Origin: Cedecea neteri
Lineage (GTDB): Bacteria; Pseudomonadota; Gammaproteobacteria; Enterobacterales; Enterobacteriaceae
Direction of reading: 5' to 3'
DNA: 64,000 nt
Assembly: GCF_000758305.1 (NCBI RefSeq)
Contig: NZ_CP009458.1
Coordinates: 248,001 to 312,000, forward strand
Part shown: piece after piece, positions 8,693-17,880 of the stretch
How the letters are laid out: each line of letters begins with the position of its first letter
Numbering within the stretch: position 1 is the first letter of the stretch
Program-made: the position numbers and the translations under genes
The notes under the pieces: generated by a model
Database searches by the model: none
Seen by the model: the letters and a program-made list of their open reading frames with translations, nothing else
Told to the model about the DNA's origin: nothing

Positions 8693-9876
8693 TAGAGCGC
8701 CGCTTTCAAACGCTTCACGGCTTCAACCAGTTGTTCATCGGTTGCCGTCGCATAGGAGAAGCGCAGGGTTCGTTTATCTGCATGATCGCTAAAGAAGAAT
8801 TCACCCGGCACATATACCACACCTTTCTCCAGCGTTTTTTGTAGCCACGCCGTAGTATCGAAGTCATAGCGGAAAGAGGCCCAAAGGAACATCCCACCCT
8901 GTGGCTGGTTAAAAGTAATGTGCTCGCCAAGTTCGTCTTCCAGCAGGCGCGACAACGTCAGACACTTCTGCTTATAAGCCTCACGAATCAGCTCAATCTG
9001 CTGATCAAGACGCCCCAGTTTCAGGTAAGCCGCCGCCAGCGCCTGCGTAAACGAGTTAGCGTGTAAATCAGTCGCCTGCTTAATGATCGCGACCTTTTGC
9101 TTCATCCACTCCGGCAGAATGATCCAGCCAACACGCAGCCCCGGGGCCAGAATTTTCGAGAATGTTGAGGTATAGACCACGTGGTCTTCATACCCTAACT
9201 CTTTAGCGACCTGAATCAGGGTCTTCTCGCGGCGATCGGTAAAGCTAATCGCCCCGTACGGATCGTCTTCAATAATCACAAAATCATGTTCGGCAGCCAG
9301 TTTTACCAGCTTTTCACGACGCTCAGCGCTCAGGGTTGTGCCGCTTGGGTTACCAAAGGTTGGCACGAGATAAACGCCTTTCACCCGCGTGGTTTTCAGC
9401 AGCGCTTCGAGCTCATCGACAATCATGCCGTGCTCGTCCCCACCTACGGACTCAACCTTCGCGGCGGTCAAACTGAGGATTTGCAACGTGGCAAGGTAGG
9501 TTGGGCGCTCAACGACGAAAACGTCGCCTTCGTCTGCCAGCGCGCGAATCAGCAAATCCAACGCCTGCTGAGAACCAGAGGTAATCAGCAACTGGTCGCT
9601 GCGTGTAGTAATCCCGCGAGCCTTGCACAGCTCAACGAGCTGGTCGCGCAGCTCAGAATTGCCTTCGGTCAGGCCATACTGAAAAGCATCGTTGAAGTTC
9701 TCTTCCAGCACTTTACGGGTCGCCAGCTCCAGCCCTTGCTTATCAAACAGCTCGCTGGAAGGAATACCGCCAGCCAGCGAAATCACGCCGGGCATTTTGC
9801 TGTGCTTAAGAAGTTCGCGGATGGCCGAGGGTTGCAGGTTTTGAATGCGTTGCGCGAGGTGTTTAGTATTACTCAT
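8692..9876 (-). CDS. PLP-dependent aminotransferase, fold type I (class I/II)
   Basis: This is a 394-residue aminotransferase related to the LysN/2-aminoadipate and aromatic aminotransferase group, without the GntR-type DNA-binding domain of MocR proteins. It shows SLAGGIPSSELF near the N-terminus, the cofactor aspartate in IIEDDPYG, and the PLP-binding lysine in STFSKILAPGLRVGW. The ATG at 9876 (MSNTKHLAQRIQ) follows GAGAAC; the frame extends upstream to 9978 but that extension is not homologous in character. This gene is absent between sdaB and xni in K-12. The amino acid substrate cannot be told from the sequence. Confidence 0.85.
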   Translation of the reverse strand: MSNTKHLAQRIQNLQPSAIRELLKHSKMPGVISLAGGIPSSELFDKQGLELATRKVLEENFNDAFQYGLTEGNSELRDQLVELCKARGITTRSDQLLITSGSQQALDLLIRALADEGDVFVVERPTYLATLQILSLTAAKVESVGGDEHGMIVDELEALLKTTRVKGVYLVPTFGNPSGTTLSAERREKLVKLAAEHDFVIIEDDPYGAISFTDRREKTLIQVAKELGYEDHVVYTSTFSKILAPGLRVGWIILPEWMKQKVAIIKQATDLHANSFTQALAAAYLKLGRLDQQIELIREAYKQKCLTLSRLLEDELGEHITFNQPQGGMFLWASFRYDFDTTAWLQKTLEKGVVYVPGEFFFSDHADKRTLRFSYATATDEQLVEAVKRLKAAL

Positions 9877-10058
9877 ATTGATGTTCTCTATTTTTTTATG
9901 CGTTAGAAATATACATAGCCCGCTAACAACTACGCAATGGCTTTCCGCCCAGTCCCTATAAGGTTTTGCGAGAGGCATTCCTGAATGCTGCGATGAGAAT
10001 AGCTCATCATGCCGGGAAGTGTTAGGGTAGGCCCATCAGAGTGACGAGTTAATTTCTT

Positions 10059-10829
10059 ATGGCTATTCATTTACTTATCGTCGATGCCCTGAACCTGATC
10101 CGCCGTATACATGCGGTGCAGGGTTCGCCCTGTGTCGATACATGTCTGCATGCGCTAGACCAGCTTATCGGCCACAGCCAGCCCACGCATGCCGTGGCGG
10201 TGTTTGATGACGAAGAACGCCGCGAAGGCTGGCGGCATCAGGTTCTGCCCGACTACAAAGCAGGTCGTTCGCCGATGCCGGACGATCTGCATGCCGAAAT
10301 GCCCGCCCTGCGGGAGGCGTTTACCCGCCGCGGCGTACAGTGCTGGCACTCAAAAGGCAACGAAGCGGACGATCTTGCGGCCACGCTGGCGGTGAAAGTC
10401 GCTTCCAGCGGCCACCGGGCAACCATTGTGTCCACCGATAAAGGCTATTGCCAGCTGCTGGCCCCAACGCTGCAAATTCGCGACTACTTCCAAAAACGCT
10501 GGCTGGATGCGCCTTTCATTGCTCAGGAATATGGCGTTCAGCCGGAGCAACTGGGGGACTTCTGGGGGCTGGCAGGCATCAGCAGCAGCAAAATTCCTGG
10601 TGTGCCCGGTATTGGCCCCAAAAGCGCCACGCAGCTCATTAACCAGTTTTCTGACCTGGAAACGCTGTATCAGCGGCTGGATGAAGTCCCGGAAAAATGG
10701 CGTAAGAAGCTGGAGCAGCACAGAGAAAGTGCGTTTATCAGCCGCCAGGTGGCAAGGCTTGAGACGGATTTACAGCTCGACGGGAACTTACAGCAGCTAA
10801 GGCTGCCGGGTGCATTGCCTTCTGCGTAA
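10059..10829 (+). CDS. xni: Flap endonuclease Xni (ExoIX)
   Basis: This 256-residue protein matches E. coli Xni/YgdG (251). It is a 5'-nuclease of the FEN family related to the N-terminal domain of DNA polymerase I. Metal-binding acidic residues are seen in IVDALNLIRR, VFDDEERR, GNEADDLAATLA and STDKGY. The helix-hairpin-helix GIGPKSATQLI near residue 190 binds DNA. The gene is divergent from the aminotransferase gene and convergent with rlmM. Confidence 0.95.
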   Translation: MAIHLLIVDALNLIRRIHAVQGSPCVDTCLHALDQLIGHSQPTHAVAVFDDEERREGWRHQVLPDYKAGRSPMPDDLHAEMPALREAFTRRGVQCWHSKGNEADDLAATLAVKVASSGHRATIVSTDKGYCQLLAPTLQIRDYFQKRWLDAPFIAQEYGVQPEQLGDFWGLAGISSSKIPGVPGIGPKSATQLINQFSDLETLYQRLDEVPEKWRKKLEQHRESAFISRQVARLETDLQLDGNLQQLRLPGALPSA

Positions 10830-10832
10830 CGG

Positions 10833-10866
10833 AAAAAAATTCCCCTTGCCCAAATGAGCAAGGGGT
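10833..10866 (-). terminator. Terminator of rlmM
   Basis: On the minus strand ACCCCTTGC, a short loop and GCAAGGGG are followed by AATTTTTTT. It lies between the convergent xni and rlmM stops. Confidence 0.8.
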
Positions 10867-10872
10867 TGGTCA

Positions 10873-11973
10873 TTAACGTTCGTCGCGACGGCCACCCACG
10901 GCCGCCCACCAGCGGCGGATGTGCACGGTCACTTCCTCGCGATCGTGGTAAAGCTGGCGGGCTTTGATCTCAGCGTTAATCCCGTTGCTCTCAAGGATTT
11001 CGCGGATCTGCGCCAGGTTTTGCGACACCTCTTCGTAGCGCTTTTTCATCGGCAACTTGAGGTTAAAGATAGTCTCACGGCACCAGCCGTTTACCAGCCA
11101 TGTTGCCATTAAATGGGCCACTTTCGCCGGTTTCTCTACCATGTCGCAGACCATCCAGGAAATGTTGGTGCGGGTTGGGCGATATTTGAAGCCGTCTTCG
11201 CGCAGCCAGGTCACCTGCCCGGTGTCCATCAGGCTCTGCGCCATCGGGCCGTTATCAACGGAAGAAACCCACATATTGCGTTTCACCAGCTGATAGGTCC
11301 AGCCGCCCGGGCAGGCACCCAAATCCACAGCATACATGCCGTTAGCCAGACGCTCGTCCCATTCATCGGCGGGAATAAAGACGTGAAACGCCTCTTCCAG
11401 CTTCAGCGTGGAGCGGCTTGGCGCATCCGCCGGGAACTTGAGGCGCGGGATGCCCATATAGAACGGCGAATTGTTGGTGGTGTAGGAGTAACCCGTGTAG
11501 CAGCAGCCTGGCGCGATAAAGAACACATGCACAACCGGGCGCTTCGGCGTTTCGTAGTTGGTCAGTACTCCGGCTTCGCGCAGGCTGGCACGCAGCGGCA
11601 CGGTAAACTTGCGGCAGAACTTCATCAGCTCTTTGCTTTCGTTGGTGTCGGCCACTTCAACCCGCAGGTCGCCGCCCTTCTCCACCACGCCCTGCAGCAT
11701 GCCGACAACAGGCGTGATGCGGTCTTCCGGCGGTAAATCTTTTAACAGCTCGCCGGCAACAAACATCTGGCGGGCAAAAATCAGGTCGCTGAACGGCAGT
11801 TCACGTGCCAGCTTATCCGCCTCTTCAGGCTGGTAGCATTCAAAAACGACATAGCCGCTCTGCTCTTTGACGCGTGCAAAGCCATAGACGCCACGCTGAC
11901 CCGCTTTGTCGGTTATCTCTGCCGCGCACTCTTTCTCAAATCCCTGGCGGCAGTACAAAATCACTTTATTCAT
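10873..11973 (-). CDS. rlmM: 23S rRNA 2'-O-ribose C2498 methyltransferase RlmM
   Basis: This 366-residue protein has the same length as E. coli RlmM (YgdE). It uses S-adenosylmethionine to methylate the ribose of C2498 in 23S rRNA. An N-terminal RNA-binding region (about residues 1-160) precedes a Rossmann-fold methyltransferase domain with AVDLGACPGGWTYQL as the cofactor-binding motif and WMVCDMVEKPAKVA further on. Its start overlaps the end of ygdD by 8 bases, so the two are probably translated together. Confidence 0.96.
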   Translation of the reverse strand: MNKVILYCRQGFEKECAAEITDKAGQRGVYGFARVKEQSGYVVFECYQPEEADKLARELPFSDLIFARQMFVAGELLKDLPPEDRITPVVGMLQGVVEKGGDLRVEVADTNESKELMKFCRKFTVPLRASLREAGVLTNYETPKRPVVHVFFIAPGCCYTGYSYTTNNSPFYMGIPRLKFPADAPSRSTLKLEEAFHVFIPADEWDERLANGMYAVDLGACPGGWTYQLVKRNMWVSSVDNGPMAQSLMDTGQVTWLREDGFKYRPTRTNISWMVCDMVEKPAKVAHLMATWLVNGWCRETIFNLKLPMKKRYEEVSQNLAQIREILESNGINAEIKARQLYHDREEVTVHIRRWWAAVGGRRDER

Positions 11974-12361
11974 GGCTTACGCCCTTACGTTTCAGGCGCA
12001 CAGCACCAATTAACATCAATATCCAGCCGGCCAGGAAGCTGACGCCGCCCACCGGGGTAACAAACGCCCACAGCCGCAGGTGCGACAGAGCCAGGCAGTA
12101 AAGACTGCCGCTAAACAATACGGTGCCTAGCGCCATAAAGACGCTGCTCCAGTAGAACCAAATGCTGATCCGACGCTGCATCGCTACCGCAAGGCCAAAA
12201 ATCGCGAGCGTGTGAAACGCCTGATACTCAAGCCCGGTCTGGATCCATCCCATCTCTGCAACACCCAGAGATTTGCTCAATACGTGCGCCCCAAAGGCGC
12301 CCAGGGCAACAAAAACAAAACCGCTGATGGCGGCAAAAATCAGCATGAATCGGCTGGTCAT
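11966..12361 (-). CDS. ygdD: Inner-membrane protein YgdD (DUF423)
   Basis: This is a 131-residue hydrophobic protein with about four membrane segments. The first (FMLIFAAISGFVFVALGAFG) and the motif GAHVLSK are typical of the DUF423 family, and GLEYQAFHTLAI is also conserved. The function is unknown. It is the first gene of ygdD-rlmM and lies 45 bases downstream of gcvA on the same strand, with a strongly conserved order in enterobacteria. Confidence 0.93.
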   Translation of the reverse strand: MTSRFMLIFAAISGFVFVALGAFGAHVLSKSLGVAEMGWIQTGLEYQAFHTLAIFGLAVAMQRRISIWFYWSSVFMALGTVLFSGSLYCLALSHLRLWAFVTPVGGVSFLAGWILMLIGAVRLKRKGVSHE

Positions 12362-12406
12362 GGTGTAACCCTAAAGTAAGGCGTGGCCGCGCCACGCGAA
12401 GGTTGC

Positions 12407-13324
12407 TTATTGTTCGTAGCGAAAACGGAATTTTTCTTGCTCACTGGCCGCCTTTGCCAGGATCCACTGTCGAAACGCGGCTATTTTACCCAGTTCTGCC
12501 TGGCTGTCATGACAAACCAGATAAAAGGCGTTTTTACTTACCAGCACATCATTGAACGGGCATACCAGACGGCCCGCTTCGATTTCCGTTTGGGCCATAA
12601 CGTTATTGGCCAGCGCAATCCCCTGCCCGTGAATCGCGGCCTGGAGTACCATTGCGCTGTGGCTGAAAATAGGCCCTTGCTGGACATTAATATGGCTCAC
12701 GCCAAGCTGGCGGGTATAAGTCTGCCAGTCGCGGCGCGAAGCGTCATGCAATAAAGTGTGCTTTGCCAAATCTTCCGGCGTTTTAATCGGTTTGTCGCCG
12801 GTTAATAGCATAGGTGAACAAACAGGCAGCAAATACTCAGCATAAAGTTTCTCAACTCTTAGCCCCGGCCAGTTTCCCCGGCCATAGAATATCGCCACGT
12901 CCACGTCGTCGGACAGCTTGTCCTCCTGGCGGTCCACCGCCTGGATACGCACATCGATGCCCGGATAAGCTGAGTTAAAGCTTGTTAAGCGAGGCACCAG
13001 CCAGTGAATGGCAAAACTCGGCAATAAACTTACCGTTAACGCGCCTTTTGCACTGCGCGCCTGCAGCTTACGGGTGGCTTCCGTCAGCTGGGAAAAAATC
13101 TCTTTAATATCCTGATAATAACTCTGCCCCTCCTCCGTCAGCAGCAGCGAACGGTTGCGGCGGCGGAACAGCTTCAGGCCAAGAAAATCCTCCAGGGACT
13201 TGATCTGGTGGCTTACCGCAGCCTGGGTAACAAACAGTTCCTCAGCCGCTTTAGTAAAACTCAAGTGACGAGCCGCAGCGTCAAAAACGCGCAGCGCATT
13301 CAGAGGGGGTAATCGCTTAGACAT
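12407..13324 (-). CDS. gcvA: LysR-type regulator GcvA of the glycine cleavage system
   Basis: This 305-residue LysR protein begins MSKRLPPLNALRVFDAAARHLSF, with the helix-turn-helix in about residues 20-42 (FTKAAEELFVTQAAVSHQIK). GcvA activates gcvTHP when glycine is present and represses it with GcvR when it is not. It also activates the divergent sRNA gene gcvB, which here starts 131 bases upstream in the opposite direction, as in E. coli. The last residues (EQEKFRFRYEQ) match the family's C-terminus. Confidence 0.97.
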   Translation of the reverse strand: MSKRLPPLNALRVFDAAARHLSFTKAAEELFVTQAAVSHQIKSLEDFLGLKLFRRRNRSLLLTEEGQSYYQDIKEIFSQLTEATRKLQARSAKGALTVSLLPSFAIHWLVPRLTSFNSAYPGIDVRIQAVDRQEDKLSDDVDVAIFYGRGNWPGLRVEKLYAEYLLPVCSPMLLTGDKPIKTPEDLAKHTLLHDASRRDWQTYTRQLGVSHINVQQGPIFSHSAMVLQAAIHGQGIALANNVMAQTEIEAGRLVCPFNDVLVSKNAFYLVCHDSQAELGKIAAFRQWILAKAASEQEKFRFRYEQ

Positions 13325-13419
13325 GGGGTTATTTGGCTTAAGTGTTAATAACAGTTAACAAACAGATAGCGTTTGTTTACCTATTAGTTTTTTTTATCTG
13401 AGCCATTATAAATTGTCCG

Positions 13420-13448
13420 TTGAGGATGCACCAGCAAATACCTATAGT
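13420..13448 (+). promoter_or_regulatory. gcvB promoter
   Basis: TTGAGG (13420-13425) and TATAGT (13443-13448) are separated by 17 bases and lie seven bases before the GcvB start. The AT-rich 13325-13419 segment, shared with the divergent gcvA, should hold the GcvA binding sites; CTATTAG at 13381-13387 resembles the CTAAT core of that site. Confidence 0.7.
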
Positions 13449-13454
13449 GGCGGC

Positions 13455-13659
13455 ACTTCCTGAGTCGGAACGAAAAGTTGTCTGGAATGCGTGTTCTGGA
13501 GGGCTTTTGGCTTACGGTTGTGATGTTGTGTTGTTGTGTTTGCAATTGGTCTGACATTTCGGACCACGGTAGCCAGGCTACCCCTTTTCACTTCCTGTAC
13601 ATTTACCCTGTCTGTCCATAGTGATTAATGTAGCACCGCCGAATGCGGTGCTTTTTTTT
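13455..13659 (+). ncRNA. gcvB: GcvB small RNA
   Basis: The 205-base sequence starts ACTTCCTGAGTCGGAACG and follows the E. coli GcvB RNA almost throughout. The GU-rich R1 seed (about 13516-13548, GGTTGTGATGTTGTGTTG and on) is unchanged; it pairs with many mRNAs for amino acid and peptide transporters with Hfq. The second conserved block CACTTCCTGTACATTTACCC and the terminator AGCACCGC-loop-GCGGTGCT plus eight T are also intact. Differences are confined to the hairpin arms, with compensating changes such as GGTAGCCAGGCTACC. Confidence 0.97.
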
Positions 13660-13669
13660 GCCTGCAGTT

Positions 13670-13897
13670 TTACTTCTTCAGCTCAACCATCTCTTTCACG
13701 TCCGAGCGGTTAATCTGCTGCATATTGCCGTTGGCATCCTTGTACTTGATCATCCCGGTTTCGTCATCGGTCTTCGGTTTACCTTCGGAGACGATCGCAC
13801 GTCCGTCATTGGTATGCATGATGTAGTTTGGGCTGGAACAAGCTGCAAGTGCAAAGGTCATCATACAGGCAGAAACGATAGCAGTGGCTTTGTTCAT
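13670..13897 (-). CDS. ygdI: Small lipoprotein YgdI (DUF903)
   Basis: This 75-residue protein has a lipoprotein signal peptide ending in LAAC, with the lipidated cysteine at residue 20. The mature part NYIMHTNDGRAIVSEGKPKTD is a small SH3-like beta domain of the DUF903 family. A paralogue, YgdR, is at 41008-41226 in the same window. The function is unknown; residues after the cysteine are serine, so outer-membrane sorting is expected. The stop lies 11 bases from the GcvB terminator, which may serve both strands. Confidence 0.95.
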   Translation of the reverse strand: MNKATAIVSACMMTFALAACSSPNYIMHTNDGRAIVSEGKPKTDDETGMIKYKDANGNMQQINRSDVKEMVELKK

Positions 13898-14093
13898 TAT
13901 TCTTCTCCTTGTGGATAGAGTTTAATGCTGCTTAAATCTCTTCTACTAACATGCTTAAATATTAGTCCAACAATAATTAGCATAACCTGCTTCTTTGATT
14001 CTGCCAGGAAAAACAGACGATTCCGAGAAAGACGGAAACCTTGTGCCAACGCCAGTTTTGCGCGACGATCTGTGCATTGAACTGAGGATCCCC

Positions 14094-15299
14094 ATGACAG
14101 CATTTAACCCCGCCCATTTTCGCGCGCAATTTCCCGCGCTGGCAGATGCAGGCGTCTATCTCGACAGCGCGGCCACGGCGCTAAAACCCCAGGCCGTGAT
14201 CGACGCCACCCAGCAGTTTTACAGCCTGAGCGCCGGGAACGTTCACCGCAGCCAGTTTCCAGAAGCGCAGCGTCTGACGGCGCGCTACGAAGCGGCGCGC
14301 GACCAGGTAGCACGTTTGATTAACGCCGAAAGCGGTAGATCTGTGGTCTGGACCCGTGGCACAACAGAAGCCATCAATATGGTTGCACAATGCTATGCCC
14401 GTCCTCGCCTCAGGGCCGGGGATGAAATCATTGTGAGTGAAGCAGAACATCATGCCAATTTTGTGCCGTGGCTGATGGTGGCTGAGCAAACCGGCGCAAA
14501 AGTGGTGAAACTACCGCTGAATGACCGGGCTCTGCCCGATCTTAACCAGCTTCCGGCATTGCTGAATGACCGCACTCGTATCCTGGCGCTTGGGCAAATG
14601 TCTAACGTCACCGGGGGCTGCCCCGATCTTGTAAAAGCCATCAAGCTTGCCCACGAAGCAGGAGCAGTGGTGATGGTCGATGGCGCGCAGGGCATTGTTC
14701 ACTGCCCGCCGGACGTGCAGACGCTGGATATCGACTTTTACGCCTTCTCCGCCCATAAGCTTTATGGCCCGACCGGCATCGGCGCGCTTTACGGTAAACC
14801 TGAACTGCTGGAGCAAATGTCACCGTGGCTCGGCGGCGGGAAAATGATTACCCACGTCTCGTTCGACGGCTTTAAGACTCAGCCAGTGCCTTATCGCTTT
14901 GAAGCCGGGACGCCAAACGTCGCGGGCGTCATTGGCCTTAGCGCCGCGCTGGAGTGGCTTGAAACTGTCGATTTACAGCAGGCGGAAAACTGGAGCCGCA
15001 GCCTGGCCACTCTCGCAGAGTCCGAACTGGCGAAACGCCCCGGTTTTCGGAGTTTCCGCTGCCAGGACTCCAGCCTGCTGGCGTTTGATTTTGCAGGCGT
15101 TCATCACAGCGATATGGTCACGCTGCTGGCCGAATCAGGCATTGCGCTGCGAGCGGGCCAGCACTGCGCGCAGCCCTTGATGGCCGCATTAGGCGTTAGC
15201 GGAACGCTGCGCGCCTCTTTCGCCCCTTACAACACACAGCAGGATGTGCACGAACTGCTCGCCGCAGTCGATCGCGCCCTCGATATTCTGGTGGACTGA
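14094..15299 (+). CDS. csdA: Cysteine desulfurase CsdA
   Basis: This 401-residue PLP enzyme has the same length as E. coli CsdA. It takes sulfur from cysteine as an enzyme-bound persulfide. The PLP lysine is in DFYAFSAHKLYGPTGIG (about K222), and the persulfide cysteine is in LRAGQHCAQPL (about C358). The frame is open upstream to 13995, but the ATG at 14094 (MTAFNPAHFRAQFP) has TGAGGATCCCC before it and matches the family start. csdE begins immediately after the stop codon. CsdA, CsdE and TcdA work together in making cyclic t6A in tRNA. Confidence 0.96.
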   Translation: MTAFNPAHFRAQFPALADAGVYLDSAATALKPQAVIDATQQFYSLSAGNVHRSQFPEAQRLTARYEAARDQVARLINAESGRSVVWTRGTTEAINMVAQCYARPRLRAGDEIIVSEAEHHANFVPWLMVAEQTGAKVVKLPLNDRALPDLNQLPALLNDRTRILALGQMSNVTGGCPDLVKAIKLAHEAGAVVMVDGAQGIVHCPPDVQTLDIDFYAFSAHKLYGPTGIGALYGKPELLEQMSPWLGGGKMITHVSFDGFKTQPVPYRFEAGTPNVAGVIGLSAALEWLETVDLQQAENWSRSLATLAESELAKRPGFRSFRCQDSSLLAFDFAGVHHSDMVTLLAESGIALRAGQHCAQPLMAALGVSGTLRASFAPYNTQQDVHELLAAVDRALDILVD

Positions 15300-15731
15300 A
15301 TGCAGGCTAATCATCCCTTTGGCACAGAAATTAACGCAGAGATGCTGCGAACCACGTTCGAGGCACAGCGGCAGTGGGAAGACAAATACCGCCAGCTGAT
15401 TTTATTGGGCAAGAAGCTACCGGCCCTGCCGGAGGCATTAAAAACAGAAAGCATTGAAATCAGCGGCTGCGAAAACCGCGTCTGGCTGGGCCACGAGCGC
15501 CTGCTGGACGGCACGCTGCACTTTTACGGCGACAGCGAAGGGCGCATCGTGCGTGGGTTACTGGCGGTGCTGTTGACCGCAGTAGAGGGGAAAACCGCCC
15601 GGCAGCTGTTGGAAAACGATCCTCTAAGCCTGTTTGACGATCTGGGGCTGCGACATCAGCTCAGCGCCTCTCGCAGCAGCGGGCTTACGGCCCTGGCCGC
15701 GGCCGTTCAACAGGCCGCGCACGAGGGTTAA
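15300..15731 (+). CDS. csdE: Cysteine desulfurase sulfur acceptor CsdE
   Basis: This 143-residue SufE-family protein accepts sulfur from CsdA. The acceptor cysteine is in EISGCENRVWLG, and GDSEGRIVRGLLAVLLTAVEGK is the conserved fold core. The ATG directly follows the csdA stop (TGAATG), so translation is coupled. The convergent tcdA gene ends at the next base. It is four residues shorter than the E. coli protein, at the N-terminus. Confidence 0.95.
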   Translation: MQANHPFGTEINAEMLRTTFEAQRQWEDKYRQLILLGKKLPALPEALKTESIEISGCENRVWLGHERLLDGTLHFYGDSEGRIVRGLLAVLLTAVEGKTARQLLENDPLSLFDDLGLRHQLSASRSSGLTALAAAVQQAAHEG

Positions 15732-16541
15732 TCAGGCGGCGGTTCGTGCCGCCTTCGCCATCATCTTCTTCAGTGCATGAGACACCGCCACAAAACCAAA
15801 GCTGGCGGTTACCATGGTCGCCGCCCCAAAACCCGAGGCACAGTCCATTCGTTTTGGGCCTTCGGCGGTGCTTTTCATCGCACAAACTGATCCGTCAGCC
15901 TGCGGATATACCAGCGCTTCCGTGGAAAATACGCAGTCCACACCAAGCTTCCCTTTGCTGTTTTTCACCACGCCAAAATCACTTTTCAGGCGTTCACGCA
16001 GCTTCGCCGCCAGTGGATCCTGAATAGTTTTGGCCAGATCGCTGACCTGAATCTGCGTCGGATCGATTTGCCCACCGGCTCCCCCCGTGGTCACTAGCGG
16101 GATCTTGTAGCGACGGCAATACGCGATCAGCGCCGCTTTTGGCCGCACGCTGTCAATGGCATCGATAACATAGCTGAACCCCTGGCTGAGCAGCTCAGCC
16201 GCGTTGTCGGCGGTAATAAAATCATCCACCACCGTAACACGACACTCAGGATTGATCTCTTTGATGCGCGCGGCCATGACTTCCGTTTTGGCCTGGCCTA
16301 CGCTGTCTTTCAGGGCATGGATTTGCCGGTTGGTGTTGGTGACGCAAACGTCATCCATGTCGATAAGCGTAATTGCCCCAATCCCGGTTCGCGCCAGCGC
16401 CTCTGCCGCCCACGAGCCCACCCCGCCAATGCCGATCACGCAAACGTGGGCCTCAGCAAAAAGCTGAAGCGCCGCCTGGCCATACAGACGAGCGGTGCCG
16501 CCAAAGCGTTGTAGCCAGGCATCAGAGAGAACGACAGACAT
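15732..16541 (-). CDS. tcdA: tRNA threonylcarbamoyladenosine dehydratase TcdA (CsdL)
   Basis: This 269-residue protein is an E1/ThiF-like ATP-dependent enzyme that cyclises t6A37 in tRNA to ct6A. The nucleotide-binding motif is VIGIGGVGSWAAEALARTG at about residues 34-52, with DMDDVCVTNTNRQIHA and the TTGGAGGQIDPTQIQ segment further on. A C-terminal hydrophobic stretch (FGAATMVTASFGFVAVSHAL) may contact the membrane, as described for CsdL. It converges on csdE, which supplies sulfur relay function to the same pathway. Confidence 0.96.
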   Translation of the reverse strand: MSVVLSDAWLQRFGGTARLYGQAALQLFAEAHVCVIGIGGVGSWAAEALARTGIGAITLIDMDDVCVTNTNRQIHALKDSVGQAKTEVMAARIKEINPECRVTVVDDFITADNAAELLSQGFSYVIDAIDSVRPKAALIAYCRRYKIPLVTTGGAGGQIDPTQIQVSDLAKTIQDPLAAKLRERLKSDFGVVKNSKGKLGVDCVFSTEALVYPQADGSVCAMKSTAEGPKRMDCASGFGAATMVTASFGFVAVSHALKKMMAKAARTAA

Positions 16542-16558
16542 CGGGGAAATCCTCAGAA

Positions 16559-16588
16559 ATAAAAAACGGGCTGATTATACAGCCCGTT
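16559..16588 (-). terminator. Terminator of mltA
   Basis: AACGGGCTG and CAGCCCGTT form a 9-base stem with a 6-base loop; read on the minus strand it is followed by a run of six T. Confidence 0.85.
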
Positions 16589-16612
16589 GTTCAGCGTGGA
16601 AACGTTGCAGCA

Positions 16613-17710
16613 TTAACCGTTAAAAACGCTACCCGTGCCAGGAGCCGCTTTCAATACCCAGACGCGCCCGTAGTGGTTGTACCAACCCGCACGGTGCCCG
16701 GCATCCGGGCCAATGCCCTGATAGATGTCGAAGTGCTGGCCTTTGATCGCGCCCCCAACGTCCAGGGCCACCATCACGCGCAGCTCGTACTGGCCGGTGA
16801 ACTTCCCGTTGTTGTCCAGCAGCGGGACTTCGGTCAGCAGCGTGGTGCCAGCAGGAATGATGGAGCGGTCAGAAGCCACGGAGGCACGTCCAATCAAAGG
16901 TACCGCGCTCGCGCCTTTCACCGGCGCATAGCTTGCTGGCTTAAAGAAGACAAACGAAGGGTTCTGCTCAAGCAGCTCCCGCACTGCAGCTTCGCTGTGG
17001 GTTTCTCCCCAGTGGCGAATCGCCTGCATCGACATGTCTTCTTTCTTCACTTCGCCACGGTCGATCAACACTTTGCCGATGCTGCGATAGGCGTGGCCGT
17101 TTTTACCGGCATAGCCGAAGAAGGTCAAAGGCTGACCATCGCCAAAATCAATGTAGCCACTGCCCTGCACATCCATAATGAAGTTATCCATCAGAGAGTT
17201 GCTGTAGGCCAGCACATAGCTGTCGCTCAGCCCACCGGCGTAGATTTCCGCGCGGGACGGCAGACGCCCACGTTTTGGCGGCATGCGGTAAATAGGATAC
17301 TGGAATTCGCCCTGGCGAGTATGACGAGCCTGAATCACCGGGGTGTAGTAGCCGGTAAACTGCACGTTGCCGTAGTTGTCAGCCCCTTCCATCTGCCAGG
17401 CATCAAGGCCGAACTGCTTCAGCTGACGGGTATCGCCCCCGGCACGAAGCCACTGTTGCACGGCATTATAGATATCGCTGCCGTTATTATAGAGGCGGGG
17501 AGAAGCAGAACGAATCTGGTTAACCTGCTCGGCATAGTCGCCGCCGTTGATAGGCGCGCCAACCGCATCAGGCTGATTCACCAGTGAGAAAGGCTGGGAG
17601 AACTTCCCGTCTTTATATTGTTGACCGCGATCGGTCGGTTTTGATGAACAGGCAGCCAGCATGGTTAACATGGCTCCCGCTGCTATGTACTTAATCCAAC
17701 GTCCTTTCAT
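16613..17710 (-). CDS. mltA: Membrane-bound lytic murein transglycosylase A
   Basis: This 365-residue outer-membrane lipoprotein (E. coli 365) cleaves peptidoglycan glycan strands to 1,6-anhydromuramic products. The signal peptide ends in MLAAC with the lipidated Cys21. The MltA domain includes GYIDFGDGQPLTFFGYAGKNG and the C-terminal 3D domain VALDVGGAIKGQHFDIYQGIG, whose aspartate is the catalytic residue. Its start faces the initiator tRNA genes, about 210 bases away. Confidence 0.97.
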   Translation of the reverse strand: MKGRWIKYIAAGAMLTMLAACSSKPTDRGQQYKDGKFSQPFSLVNQPDAVGAPINGGDYAEQVNQIRSASPRLYNNGSDIYNAVQQWLRAGGDTRQLKQFGLDAWQMEGADNYGNVQFTGYYTPVIQARHTRQGEFQYPIYRMPPKRGRLPSRAEIYAGGLSDSYVLAYSNSLMDNFIMDVQGSGYIDFGDGQPLTFFGYAGKNGHAYRSIGKVLIDRGEVKKEDMSMQAIRHWGETHSEAAVRELLEQNPSFVFFKPASYAPVKGASAVPLIGRASVASDRSIIPAGTTLLTEVPLLDNNGKFTGQYELRVMVALDVGGAIKGQHFDIYQGIGPDAGHRAGWYNHYGRVWVLKAAPGTGSVFNG

Positions 17711-17880
17711 TTACCTTTCGCCCTGCTCGTTGCCTCTGTATGCCTCGCCGAAGATAGCAAACGCGCCGCCAGAATTAAACGAGTTGCACAACCCACACAG
17801 CAAAAACGTCTGTTTTATGGTCACTGTGCGGGTTAATTCAACAACTAAGGGGAAATTCAGGTATTTACTCGAAAAAAGGG

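Noticed and set aside
16373..17587. 404-codon plus-strand frame opposite mltA and tcdA
   Set aside because: It crosses two well-supported genes on the other strand and has the composition of a shadow frame.
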